NCBI GenBank assembly: GCA_964247055.1
Contig: OZ176053.1
Location: forward strand, 6,200,001-6,264,000
Direction: 5' to 3'
Length of the DNA: 64,000 nt
From: Paragordius varius
Lineage: Eukaryota > Nematomorpha
Below are positions 23,380-36,293 of the stretch, in pieces. Made by a program: the position numbers and the translations under genes. The stretch's first letter is position 1. Each line of letters opens with the position of its first letter. Under the pieces are notes generated by a model. That model saw only the letters and a program-made list of their open reading frames with translations, was not told the DNA's origin and searched no databases.

Positions 23380-25198
23380 GTAAAAATAGTCTTACCATCC
23401 AAAAACTGTCAGGGGAGCTATGTGTCGCGAAAACACATTTTAACCTTAAAAGAATGTGTGGAAGGCATTGAGTATGTAAAAAAATTACCATTAAAAATAT
23501 ATATTTCTGATAATTTGAAATGAGAAATTAATTCTCAAAACAATGTGATAGGATAAATATCGCGATAATGAATCTTAAATTTTTCTATGATCATTAGCCC
23601 CGATGACATAATAATCCAGGGAGGGAAACCTTTGAAACATATCAACATTAGAGTAGTTCGTGTTATAAATGGGCCTGAAAACAATCCTTTATCATTGTTG
23701 TTACTTAAAAAAGAACAAAATGTGGAACCAACGCTTTCTTTGGATGTCCCACCAAAATTTTTACCACCACAGGTCTCTAACTTGTATTTCATTAATCCGT
23801 GCCATGTTTTTAGATTTGGTGTGTATCAAGGATTCTTTAACAAATTGGGCTCAAGTATGTTACATCTCTAAAAAATTCTTTCCTTATGAATTTTTAATTA
23901 TTTTTGGGTTATCGTTTTAAAATATATGAATAAATACATGAATGAAAATCAGCGTCGTTTATCCAATTTTTTGCCCGATTTGATGAATATGTTTTTTGTA
24001 GCGTGATGTGTCATTTGCTAACATTTTTTTCAATTAAGTTGAGAATATTCATTTTGGCATCTTGCCGTCTGGACTAATTTAGGTAATTTTCTCTTAGGTT
24101 GAGAAGAAAAATTAGATATATTTTAAATTTTTTTATTAAGATTTTGCCTTTGGGATTCTGTTCGCCCAACCCTAACTACCAGATTCTTGATAATGAGTAG
24201 ATTTTTGCATTCGAAACTTGCCAAAATAATCAAAAAATATGTTTTTCTTTGGATGTTGGTGAATATAAATTAAATATTAAATTTATTTGTTGTTTTTTAA
24301 ATTTTTGCAGGTAGTAAAAAGCTGGAGGGCCGCTTGTTGGAAATTTTGTATAAGCAAAAATAATTAAAGGGAAAATAAAAGAACTGATTTCTCGAAAAAA
24401 CTTAGGCCACAAATATACCATTGGCTAGATCTATATAATACGATATAAGTCTATATATAATATGAGCCATTTGATACTAATATCACTAAATTATGAATAT
24501 TGCATTAATAGTATATAAAAATTATTTAGATTACCTATTATTCTTTATATACATATTTATCTTTTTTTCAGTTTTACACATAAGTGACCAACTTATCGAA
24601 CAAAACACGGAACGCTTTTATCATAGCGTTTACCCAAATACTATAGAAGGCAAAAACAGTTCTGATGTTGTTTCAGTTGAAAATAAAAGAGTAGAGAAAC
24701 ATGATTATGAATGCCAAGTATGATATCCTTTAAGTTTTTACTTAATTCCTCAAGAGCCGATCATATTTTTAGTCATTATATTATACAACTACCCCAAAAT
24801 TTTACAATAATTTATGAAAGTAAAAAACGACAAATCTTACAAAATTAAAAAACATATTTTATAAAGAAAATCATATGTTTAAATCGATATTATAGATATG
24901 AGTGTGTTCCCAATTTAAATTTCGAATTTTGCAACCAAAATCATATTTATAAAAAACACGGGTTAGAAAATGATTAAAAAGATTATGACTTACTTTTTAT
25001 GTTTTATTTTTATGATATATTGTGTAAATATTTTAGAACGACTTAGGGATGCCTTTGGTATGTTATCATTATGGAGATTTTTTATTAGCCCTAAGAAAAG
25101 ATACCATATGTCAGCGAGACAGGCAACCATATTATTTGGTTCATCATTATGTTGATTTTATTAAAGCGGAACTGGAAAAAAAAGATGCACCTGAATAA
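23380..25198 (+). CDS. Unrecognised protein, four phase-consistent exons (5' end open)
   Basis: Exons are 23380-23471, 23598-23854, 24572-24717 and 25037-25198. Phases agree at every join (2, 1, 0) and the reading ends at TAA 25196-25198, giving 218 residues. The order is VLPSKNCQGSYVSRKHILTL, KECVEGIDPDDIIIQGGKPL, RVVRVINGPENNPLSLLLLK, EPTLSLDVPPKFLPPQ, FRFGVYQGFFNKLGS, ISDQLIEQNTERFYHSVYP, CQNDLGMPLVCYHYGDFLLA and a charged tail FIKAELEKKDAPE. No membrane span or catalytic motif stands out. A signal-peptide-like ATG exon at 22688 could lie upstream and would splice in frame to an alternative AG at 23389; otherwise earlier exons are missing. I cannot name the family. Donors are GTATGT twice, GTATGA once. 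Introns are 126, 717 and 319 nt. Confidence 0.6.
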
Positions 25199-27466
25199 AA
25201 GGATAGTTGTTTAGATTTTTAAATTAAAATAATTGTGATTTTCAAAATATCATTTATAACACTGTGATTTCAATTGTAATAGAAAATGGGATTATGAATA
25301 TAATAAAGATTCGCATTTGGGTCAAAGAATTGTATTTATTACATATTTATTTGAAAATCTAAGCCGTTAGATATAAAGTAATTATCAACAAAATTAGCTT
25401 GTAGTTTCTTATAATAAAGGGTAGTAGTTAATATGATTTTAGAAAATACATCAATTCGTCCTTATAATTAAGAGATGATATTATTCATTGAAATTGCACT
25501 GTTTTGGCCAAGTAATCCACTCTAATGTGTAAATGGTTACAAAGTTTCGAAATTGCTATTATATATATCCTTCCTTACCGCACTGATACTAATTTCTAGA
25601 AATACACAAAATAAATTTTTTTAATGGCTCAGTGTCGAACCTTAGTATCCATTGTCATATTGAGGCTCTAAAAACAACGTAAAAATATTATAGAATGTAC
25701 ATGTTAAGTTTTTTAATTTTTTTTTAATTGCCACTTAAATACTGATAACGTCTACATGTTCTTCAATGCAAATTGAATAAAGAACAAACCCAAGCCTACC
25801 TAATATTTTACAAAATATATTCTTATTAAAACAATATCAAAAATTGGATATCTTATTCAACATTAATGCACAAAATATAAAAAATTATTCATAATAATGA
25901 TTTGTTATATTTTATTTTATGGGTTCTGAAGGCTTTTTAGAAAACATGACATAAGTGCATTAACTTTAAAGTTATGCCAGTCGAATCTTTTTTCTGACGA
26001 TTTTAATTCTAAAAAAATTATTAGATTGTGTTTAATCAATGAGGGAAAACAATTGTGCCAATTTTAATCAATACATATTATCATCTGTAACAAAATCGTT
26101 AAAAAAATATATCATATAATTAATTAATTAATAACTGACACTTTTTATTCTTCACCAATATCCCAAATAAACTTTTTCATTAGAGTTTTAATTTAACACC
26201 AAATTAATAATTTAAATTAATAATAAATAAGTTTGCCAATAAACAATTATTTGTAAAAACTTTAAAATAAACTTTAAATGGAAATAGATTCATTTAAAAT
26301 TTGCTTTCTTCCATTCCTATCCTTGACTTTTTAGGTGGTCATATTACTACAGAGTGTACATCTTTCATCCTAATTTAAAATTTACTTTTTCGGATTCATT
26401 ATGGACATACCTCGCTATTGTCGACTGAAGACCTACTTTTAATTTTTTGTCTTATTTATCATTCTAAATATAAGAATATCATAATTGTTAAAATGTAAGA
26501 TACTCGGAGGATAATTCTATTTTATCTGAAAAAACGAGGAGTCATAAAAAAATAAACGTAAAAAATCAAAAATTGCATTAAATTACTATATCGGTAGTAC
26601 CAACAGGAGTCACCAAAATTTTAAGAGCGGAATATAAGAAAAATGCTTTGAATAGTAAAAATTGATAATAACATTAATTATAACATAAGTAGTCATATAT
26701 TAATATTAACTTTTAACTAACGAATCTGGTTTAACCTTATGACAGGACAATCTTAATACGGCGCAAGGGTATTTGTCAACGATTTCTCTGTGTAAATTCT
26801 TTTTATTTATACCCGCTCACATGTGTATCCGGGGAAAATAGTAGGATACTTGAGAATATTAATACATTTTCATATTTTGGCATCTCTTGCCAAAACTTGA
26901 CATACTAACCTGCCATACATTAGTAATGAGTTTTAGGCATTTTTCAATATTTCTGATTCCTGAATCTTTAATATGATAAATCAACCCAATTTGGAATCAA
27001 TTTTTTCGTGTTGAGTCTTTTGGTTGGAAAAATCACAGAAATTTCCTATATTGATATTAGTTCAAGTCAAAATATAATTAAATATGCTCTAAACTTACTG
27101 TGTTGTCTCTCAAAGGATACGACGTTTATATTCTCTACCACGGATGTGGTCAACAGTTTTGATTAAATAATTGTATTCCTCACATTTTAAGCAAACTAAA
27201 TTTTACAGGAAAAATAAAAGTAGAAAAGGTTGTGTATATTTTTTGAAAATAACTAATCATGGACGGAACACCATCCATACGAATAAAAGTGTAAAAAATT
27301 TTGTAACTAGACTCATTACAAATTTAAATTATTATAGATGTCATTAAAAAAATCACATTGTAATGACAAACTAATAATTTAATAACCATAAAGGATTTCA
27401 AATATAAACTTAAATAGGTCTCATACAATTTGAAAGAACGTTAATTCTAAAAGCCCAAATTAATAT
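25199..27466. other. Spacer, no gene recognised
   Basis: AT-rich sequence without a supported exon. A short minus-strand or plus-strand CCHC-like half motif near 26334 was considered and not accepted. No window-internal repeat family was matched. Confidence 0.35.
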
Positions 27467-27605
27467 ATGGAATCCTGCCTCACGGTCGAAATTATTTTGC
27501 ATCGTATTATGACGGGTGATGGAAAGTAGCTTTATTATGTAAACTCAGCAGGAAAAATCGTAGTTTTCATCTTGCCAACCGTCCAAGACCATCAACGCCA
27601 AGACC
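27467..27605 (+). pseudogene. mariner transposase fragment
   Basis: Reads MESCLTVEIILHRIMTGDGK, then an in-frame TAG, then LYYVNSAGKNRSFHLANRPR PSTPRP. This matches the mariner core FLHRIVTGDEKW..Y.N..RK...PG..P.PTPRP, including the TGD that holds a catalytic Asp. The Trp after the Lys is replaced by the stop. It breaks off abruptly at the hAT sequence starting at 27606. Confidence 0.65.
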
Positions 27606-29945
27606 TCGAAAAACCGCTTTTGTGGAGGAAGAAAAGAATTTGGCACTAGCCGAAGGAGTTTTATCTTTTCACGCCGTTAAACACAATCATTCCGTTAAAT
27701 CTATGGATTGTACCTCACAGGTTATTCGTACCTTATTTAATAAAAAATTTACATGTGCCCGTACAAAGGCTGAAGCCTTTGCATGCAATGTCCTTTCGCC
27801 ACATGCGTTTTCTGAAATACAAAAATATTTGCTGAAAATCAATTTCATATTGCTATACTCTGATGCATCAAATCACAAATAACAAAACTATTAACTTTAA
27901 TAAGATATTTTGAAACCGGAGTAAAAATTAAGATTTTAGATTTTATTTCTATACTCGGTGAAAACTCCGACATATTTACTTCAATAATGAATATTCTAGA
28001 AAAAATAATTTAAAAGACAAAATCATCGCTTATTGCCCTGAACACCAATACGAACTTCGGTGGCAAGGACGGGAACAAAAAATATTTTTCATAAATTAGC
28101 AGATAATCTTAATTAAATTATTGGCGTTGGGTGTTCAGCACATATAATACAAAACGCTATTCAAACAGCTGCTGATTTGTTACCCCAAGATGTGGAAAAT
28201 GTAGTTGTTAAAATATATTCCTATTTTTATATATACACGGTACGCGTTGAAACACTTAAGGAATTCTGTGAAAATGCAGAAGTTTAATATAAAACAATGC
28301 TTGGATATTGTAAAACTCGTTGGTTAGCTCTTCACAGCTATTGAAAGAATTTTAAAAATGTATGATCCTTTAAAATCCTATTTTTTATCACAGGACAAAT
28401 GTCCTACAACTTTGGAGTTTTTTGAAAGTGATTCTTCAAAAAAATATGGTTAGAATTCCTACATAATCAAGCTTCTCTCTTTCAAAATATTAAATTGATA
28501 GAAGGTGACAAAATTTCGGCAATCGAAGTAGCCAATGAAGTTAGTAACCTAAAATTCCAATGTCAAAAATAATTTAATACCATTAACCATCCGCAATATT
28601 ATAAATAATTTAGAAAAACAAGGCTTAATAAATTGTCAAGATATCCTGTACCATATAAAAATGTTTTATATAAACCGTAAAGATTATTTGGAAGACTGGA
28701 CGGGGCAATTCAATGAAATTGATCATTTTCATTGGATAACATTAAAACAGAATTTAATTGGTCAATATTCAAAAATCATTTAATTAAATCTGCATCTCCC
28801 AAAAATTCCCAAAAAGTAATCTTTCAGAAAATGATCTTTTTTCTGAAGTATCATAAGTTAAAAAATATATTAATAATGAAAAACTTAAATTATGGACAAT
28901 AAAAAAATACAGTTGAAAAGAAATGGTTGGAAATATTTCATCATTTTGAAGCCAACCTATATTACATACAATAATATTTTAAAATTGTGGAATTCGCACT
29001 ATCTTTACCTGGAACCAACGCTGCTACTGAGCGCGCTTTTTCCTCAGTAAATCAGGTGTGGACAACGAAAAAATCAAATTTAAATGTTGAAACATTAAAG
29101 GCCATTTTATCCGTCAAATATAATTTGACGAATTCTTGTGAAGACTTCAAAAATATTTTAAAAAAATGATGACAATCTGCTAAAACGCATTCACTCAAAT
29201 AAAAAATATATCAAAGAATAAAATATTTTCTTATATTTATAAAGTTATTGTGTTAAAAAATAAAAAAATTACTTAAAATATTGTATAAGTCTTCATAATT
29301 TGTCAAATTATATTTGAACGGTGATAATAAATTTTTAAAATTTTTCAATAGCTGGCAAAAGAGCTAACCAACGAGTTCTACAATATCCAAGCATTTTAAC
29401 AACTACATTTTCCACATCCAGGGGTAACAAATCAGCAGCTGTTTAAAACGCGTTCTGTATCCGCCAATAATGTTTTGATTTAGATTATTCCCTAAATTAT
29501 TAAGAATATTTTTTTAGGGCCGCTCCTTACATTTCCACCCAGCGCACTTTGCGATGATTTTGTTTTTTAAATTATTTTTTTCAAGAATTCATTATTGTAG
29601 TAAAATTTATGTTAGAATTTTCACTGGGTTGAGAATGAGAGTGGGAATTAATTTTGTGCATCAGAATATAGCGATATAAAATTTATTTCCTGCAAATCTT
29701 TTTCTATTTGAGAAAATGCATGTGATGAAAGGACATTTCATAGAGTCGCTTCACCCTTTGTTCGTACACATGTAATTTTATTGAATAAGGAACGAATAAC
29801 CTGAGACCAAGGAATTAAATATTTTTTTTATATTTATAATGTATTTTTGTTAAAAATAAATATATATTACAATAATTTTGTATGGTTGTAACCCCCCTTT
29901 CTCAGATTTGTTCCGCTTTTTCCTTCAAAAAATCTGGTCACCCTA
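27606..29945. pseudogene. Second hAT relic with inverted partner
   Basis: The forward part (27606 to about 29260) follows the element at 17660-19680. It includes a long open piece at 27622-27882 (EEEKNLALAEGVLSFHAVKH) and the C-terminal region at 28987-29169 (EFALSLPGTNAATERAFSSV), where the hAT motif ERAFS is better kept than in the first copy. The reverse part (about 29335-29945) mirrors the 5' half and ends at the terminal repeat ctggtcacccta. The left terminus is missing. Relative to copy one the inverted part lacks the stretch equivalent to 19700-20190. It is not functional. Confidence 0.8.
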
Positions 29946-31243
29946 TGTATACTATATATTTAAGGATGATAACCAAAAACATTTGGGTCTAACCATTTTC
30001 TAGCCAAATGGTTTTGATATATCTGTTTCATTTTTATATTTTACGGATCAAATAAAGTTTATGCAATGTTTATGCACACACACACACACACAACAGTACT
30101 ACCCTTTTGCAACTATTTCACCAGGGATTGTAAGCAACTTTTCTACGCTAAAATATAATTATCAATGGCGACTGCTAACCAATATTTATAAGTATATTTA
30201 AATCGCAACCTTAAGCGTGCTTTTCGCACAAATATTCGCAATTGCAAACAACTCTGAATCTTTTATCAGTATTATGGCCCTTGAGAAAAGAATTTTTTTG
30301 GCCCTTTATAATTTTTGGTGAGTAACTTGATATAAATAAATGATCGGCTGATAATATTTTTAATTTAATAAAAAATTGCGAGATAATTATGAAAAATTTT
30401 AGAACATCGCTTTCTGGAGTAGTTTTTATAACACATTACAAATAACTTTAAAAACATGATATTAGAAAATATTTAGTATTATGCAATATTTAGGCCAATT
30501 ATATTCCATTCAATATGGGCTTATTTGTCCCAGCCAAAAGCCGAAGCAACGGTAACTTATGATTAAATATGAACTATTACAAATACGATAATTTAGGCAA
30601 CTTATTTGAGTAAAAAATTCTCTATGGATATATTTTGGCACTATATTTATTTCAAAATGTTTTGAACGATATATTTTTTTGATTTTACGGCTAAAATTCC
30701 ATGGTTTATAAAGCTGAGCAATTTTTCAAAACAGCATAATATAAAAACTCTTAAACTATCAATATTATTTATTTTAACTAATGTTTTTAATGCTTTATAT
30801 ATTATTAATTTGCGTTCAAAGCATAAAATAGAACCATTAAGTCATTTTGGAATTTTTTTTGGTTAATAATGTTTTAAAAAAAACTTGCATGATTTTTATT
30901 TCATATTATAAAATATATATGATAAAATCTTTGTCTACGACTGCGATCTTCATACGTGCAGGATTTGTATTTAAATTTTAATGATTTTAAAAAAAATAGA
31001 GTTAAAAACATCCTCATCTTCTCGCTTATACTGTGTTGTTAATAGGAAAAACAGTGAGATCTGAATTTTTGACTCTGTATATTGCATAACTGTCCAAATG
31101 ACCAAGTCATTATTTGATAAATTTAAAATGTTTTAAATCCTATTTTCTTACAAATACTCCTTGAGTTATTAATTTCGTTGATGGAAAAAATGTTAAAATA
31201 TATTCTTAATACACATTTATAATTTTCTCTAAATGCACAATAT
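29946..31243. other. Spacer with CA repeat and hAT-like MITE relic
   Basis: A (CA)9 microsatellite lies at 30075-30092. 30100-30335 carries the hAT-like pieces ggcccttgagaaaagaattt and ggccctttataatttttggtgagt-type end also found at 50430. No gene is seen. Confidence 0.4.
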
Positions 31244-31822
31244 TTAACACTTGGATACAACACATTCATTTTAGTCCTTCGATTCAAATTGGGGTAGTTA
31301 AATACCCCAGGCCTGTTTAAAATTAAATTCTTTAAAAAATATGGAAGGAATTGAAACCATGGCAAAATTTTGCGCTTATATAACATTATTCCGTAACATA
31401 TAAAAAATCTTATTCAAAACTTGATATTACTTATTTTAAGCTAAAATCTAAAGGTAAAAATTTAGTCAACGTGACATGTGTAGATTGTTAAAATTGAGAA
31501 ATGATACAAATTAAACCTTTTTTTCTATTTCTATCAATGTTAGACGTAATTTATATAAAAAACTAGCTTTAATTTTACGCTTAAAATTAAATGACGACGA
31601 TATTTTGCAAAAGTTTTGTAAAATAAAAATGGCGTCAGTAGTTTGATTTGGAAATTTTTTTTCAAAACAAATTTATTTAGATATTTTGGCATATATATCT
31701 AATTTATATTAGGATAGAAGCATATATTTAAATTGGGACCGTTTCCTTCAGTAGTTTTTATATATCCTAACTTAAATTTAGTATGGGGTTTTTAGATATC
31801 CCAATTTGAATCGAAGTGTTAA
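31244..31822 (+). repeat. TTAA MITE family A, complete copy
   Basis: Bounded by TTAA at 31244-31247 and 31819-31822, with ends CACTTGGATACAACACATTC and AATCGAAGTG. It stops only 82 bases before the GPKOW start codon, so it must form part of that gene's promoter or 5' leader region. Confidence 0.8.
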
Positions 31823-31904
31823 TACTTTCACACAACGAAAAGAATGCCAAATTTTCTGTCATGTACTTGTACTTTCTTAACTACACAAAATCAGCCTTTT
31901 TTTC

Positions 31905-34900
31905 ATGTCAGGCCTTTCTTTCAAATTTAGCAAAAAAATTACACCAAAATTAGTAGAGCCCATTAAAACAGAGGAGCCTAATGAAGAATTATATAAGGAC
32001 TTTATATTATCGGTGGAGAATAATAAAATAAAAAGGTATATATATTGATTTAAATTGTAGTACAAACCAGTCAAAGAAAAAAGAATATGTTATTCCACTA
32101 ATCCCTATTTTAAATAGTCTTTCATCTATCGAGAAAGAGGCTGTACAGAGTATTATCGCGGGTATTTACATATTTATATAGATAAGATGCTAATCAATAT
32201 GAAGGTTTACTCGATCATAAAAATGACCAGAATAAACCAGGATATATTATTAAGGTACTTTTTATTATGATATTTTAAGCAAATAAAAGCCCCCGAAGGG
32301 AGTTTAATAAATCCTGATTATAATGCTGTACCAATTGAAGAATATGGGTTGGCAATGTTGAGAGGTATGGGATGGAAACCCGGTGTCCCTATAGGACGAA
32401 ATACAAAAAAGTATTTTCTATTTTTAAATATTTTAAATCAAGAATTTAAGTCAACGAATGAATTTTGGACATTATTCCTATTTTCACCTTTAAAAAAATT
32501 CATTTTCAAATTAATTTTTTTTACATATAAATTTGAATACGAATAAAATCTTTATTTATTCTGTTGGAAATCTTCAGGAGCATAGAATTATATAGAATAG
32601 TGCTTCTTTACCGTTTCCATCCTTTAAAATACGTTCTTTCAAAATTTTGATAAAATTAAAAATAAAGTATGTATTTTCAAATTATTTCATGATTTCTAGG
32701 TATTTTCGTTATATAGGCTACAAAGATTATTAAATTTAGAGATTTTTAGAGCCACCATCTGAAAATTAAAATATAAATATCGAATATATATTAAGATGGT
32801 ATTTTGGATATTATAACATATTCTATTTGCATCTTTTTGTAATGGAGCAATTACCTTAAAAGCGCATAAAACTTCAAACTAGTAAGCCCAAAACCAAAAG
32901 TTAGGATTTATTCAATACATATTTTTTATACCCCCGATTATGTGCACTGTATTTCTACTGATCTGTTGAATTTTAATGTATAGCTGTAAAAAATTATTTG
33001 GAATGTGCTTATTAGCCATAAAAATATATATTATATAATCAATTAGATAATGTTTAACATTTTACTATTTACCTATATTCACTTACAAATAACACTATGA
33101 AAATGATAATATTTTTTTTTCTTTCTTAAATTTTTATCAAGAATCGGATCCGGAATCGTTTTTGGTCCATTGTTCTTTGGGGACTGGTTCTGATTTTGCT
33201 AATTTTACTGTTAACCTAATTTTTGATTTAATGTGAATAAATAGTTAAACAAAATTTGTCCTATTTTTTTGTAATATTTTGGTTTGTTCTAAACTCATGT
33301 TAATTCATATATTTTTTGTAACACAGAATAGTCAAACCAATTGAGCTCGTTATTCGGCCCAAGGGTTTGGGTTTAGGCGCTGAAAAAGTTATAAATGATG
33401 AAAAACATTTAAAATTAAAACGTCTCATTGAGGAGGATGGAGACCAAAAGGGTGAAATTATGGAAAACGAAAATACCGAGAAACAAGATGTATTGGAACT
33501 TAAAGCATGTAAAGTTGGTGCATATGTCAAAGTTCTCAAGGGTAGTCCATATACCGATATGTGTGGTCAGGTATAATGTGTTTTTATCTATATACTAAAA
33601 ATGATTCAAAATTCTTTATTCGGTATGATTATCGTGATGCTTTGGTGTTAAAATTATGTTTAAATATAATTATCCTAATTCTTTTATAAAATATCTTAAA
33701 TAATTTTAAACAATATATTACCAATATTTTCAATTTTATTCATAGGAATTACATTAATTTATACATTATTTTACTCTTCAAATAGATTGATGGCACCGAC
33801 GAAAATGGCAGACTCATCATAAAGTTAAGTGAGGATTTGATTGTATCCATCCCCTATTACCTTATTACAGTTATAACTCCTAAAGAATTTAGTAAATACC
33901 AAGAAGCAACACAAAACGAAGGTTATAGTTTACGTATAATATTTTTATGCAAATGCTATACAATCAATTGTTTTAATTGTGGCCATCTTTAAAAATATAG
34001 ATTTTTCCAATTTTTTTTATCAGATATTGATGTTATTAAAAAAATTTGGATTAGAAATTATGTTCAAAAGCAACTTTTTTGGAAAAAAATTTTTGTTTTC
34101 CAAAATTAGTGCTATAACATGAATATATAATTACACTAGTTAACAAATCTTGACTTTTTAAGTGCCATTCTTGTGAATTTAAATTTTTTTATTAAAGTAC
34201 ATAAATAATATGAAAAAAATTGGTTCAACACCCAAGAATTTTTTTAGAAGGGTTTTTCGAAAATTTTTGGCCCTGATTTAACATTAAACTCGAACTTCTC
34301 AAAACTAAAGTTTAGAAATAGAGACATGTGTTTTATATTATTTAAAAGAGCGCAAAAAACTTAATCTTTCGAATGGTATTTAGAAATTAAAATTAATCTG
34401 ATGTATAAGTTATTTGGCTTTATATGGTCAAAATTTCCAACCCTTAGATAAGTCAAAAAATTTCGCATAACTAATTTTAAAATCATATAAATTATTTATT
34501 ATTAGGTTACATTAAAAAACTAAGTTAAAAAAACTTTTGGTTTGTTTTTTTTAATAATTATTATTATCTTTACCTAGTGGATTCTAAAATGCATAGTTCA
34601 AATTTATTACATAATTGTTAAAAAAACCTTAAACTTTATTTTAATTCTTTGAAATTTTAAATTTATAAGCCTCCTAAAGAAAATAAATTAATATTGATGA
34701 GGTGGTAGTTTAAAAAACGAAAAACTTAAAAATGGCTGTTTTGAATAAAGCAATAGTGTTTTAATCAAAAAAATTTTTGTGTTATTTTTTTTAGACATTC
34801 ATTGCCATCTACACAAAGTTTGAGCTATTTTCATCCATTAGTTGTAAAATATATTAAATAAAAAAACTCTCGCTTCGAGGGTTTGTCGTCCTAATGTAAA

Positions 34901-36293
34901 ACATATTAATATAAATTTTATAGAGTTTTTATTACTCCTTCAAATGATATATTACAAATGGGTTTGTTGTATATTTTCAAAGAAAAACATTTTTTAGTAA
35001 AATTTTGATAAAGAGGGCGCATATTCAAAAAAATCAAATTATACAAAATTCTTAGGTGGAGTTATAATTTTTATTTCAGATTTACTGTTAAATTGATGGT
35101 AAATATAAGAAAATGCAAACAACTCGAGTGGCAGAAAAATATGTTATTTTAATGTTATGACACATTGCTAAATTTTTTAAAAAAATATAATGTAATTATT
35201 CTTATTGATTAACCATATCAATCAACGGATACATTTAGGCAATTTGTTAAACCATTTTTAAATAAAAATATTATGGTAATGTAATACTAGTCTATATCAA
35301 AACACATATCTATTTTTTACATTTATAGTCACTGATAAAAATTTAGACAAAATCCTTGCTTTGGCTTTGAAACATTCGCCGTCAAACGATCGGGGGAAAT
35401 ATGGGCTAATTAAAATGAAAACAACCCAAATAAAGTATTTTTTAATATATGAGATGTGTTCATTTGGTGGTATATATTTAAAAATTTGGGTTATGTGTCA
35501 CATATACCCTTTTATATTATGATAAAATTAGATTAGCTTAGTCGCCAAATGATAGATTTGCTTCTATATTATTTAATTTATACAGATCAGAAATTATGTC
35601 TAATCGCGGTGAATCAATTAACGAAAGTATTAACAATGGAAATAAAGAATGGCCTCAAACAAATTTGATCGTTCGAATTATAGATAAATCTTTCAAAGAT
35701 GGAAAATATTTTCGTAAAAAGGTTCATTTTATTGCAATATAATAAATTTTTGATTACCTGTTTACAAATATCAAAGCCAGTTTTATATTTTTATTACAGG
35801 TAATACTAGTGAAAAGAGTTACCTCAAATGATAATGAATCAGGACGAAAGACTTACACTTATCAGGGACTTCTACTCCCCACAGATTTTAAGGGGAGTGA
35901 CAACAGTGGTCAATTAATTAATAGACTTATTAGTCAAAAAGCCACTTTTCTCAAAGATCTCACTACAAATATGTTGGAAACGGTCGTTCCCAAATATGAT
36001 TCTGCAAGAGTTATGATACTTGATGGGAAATATAAAAACCATGTAAATAATTTATGCTTAATGATAAAAAAATTTGATTGAATTTTTATTATAACATAAA
36101 AAACTTTGACATAACTTTATTCAATAATTAATTTTAATTAATAAATATTTAAATTTAGATTGGTACCATTATTGACCGAAACAAAAATCGCCAAACGGCT
36201 AAAATTCGATTTTTTAAACATGGGAAAGAGCAGGATAAGTCTGTAGAGAAGGAAATTACATACGATTTAATTTGTGAATATATTGAACCATGA
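31905..36293 (+). CDS. GPKOW: GPKOW-like G-patch and KOW domain splicing factor
   Basis: Nine exons: 31905-32035, 32061-32161, 32187-32254, 32280-32410, 33327-33570, 33786-33921, 35591-35721, 35800-36042, 36159-36293. All phases agree; the product is 439 residues (human 476). The start MSGLSFKFSKK fits the family's short N-terminal motif. The G-patch (about 118-163) reads EEYGLAMLRGMGWKPG then VIRPKGLGLGA. A first KOW region (about 185-245) includes GAYVKVLKGSPYTDMCGQ and SEDLIVSIPYYL. The second is at the C-terminus: NMLETVVPKYDSARVMILDG ... HIGTII and DLICEYIEP. In the family (Spp2/MOS2/GPKOW) the G-patch binds the DEAH helicase DHX16/Prp2 and aids spliceosome activation in the nucleus. The first three introns are each exactly 25 nt; later ones are 916, 215, 1669, 78 and 116 nt. 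Intron six holds a Harbinger-like element. Confidence 0.93.
34134..35154 (+). mobile_element. Harbinger-like element copy inside GPKOW intron 6
   Basis: Diverged inverted copy of 51328-52387. It starts CACTAGTTAACAAATC after TTA and its right end (gagtggcagaaaaatatg) is decayed. Shared landmarks are aggaggcttata (inverted), attcattgccat and tttgagctattttcatcc. No reading frame of note. Confidence 0.55.

Noticed and set aside
26334-26380. Half zinc-knuckle-like stretch GGHITTEC after an acceptor-like site
   Set aside because: No upstream exon with the matching CxxC half was found, so it may be chance.
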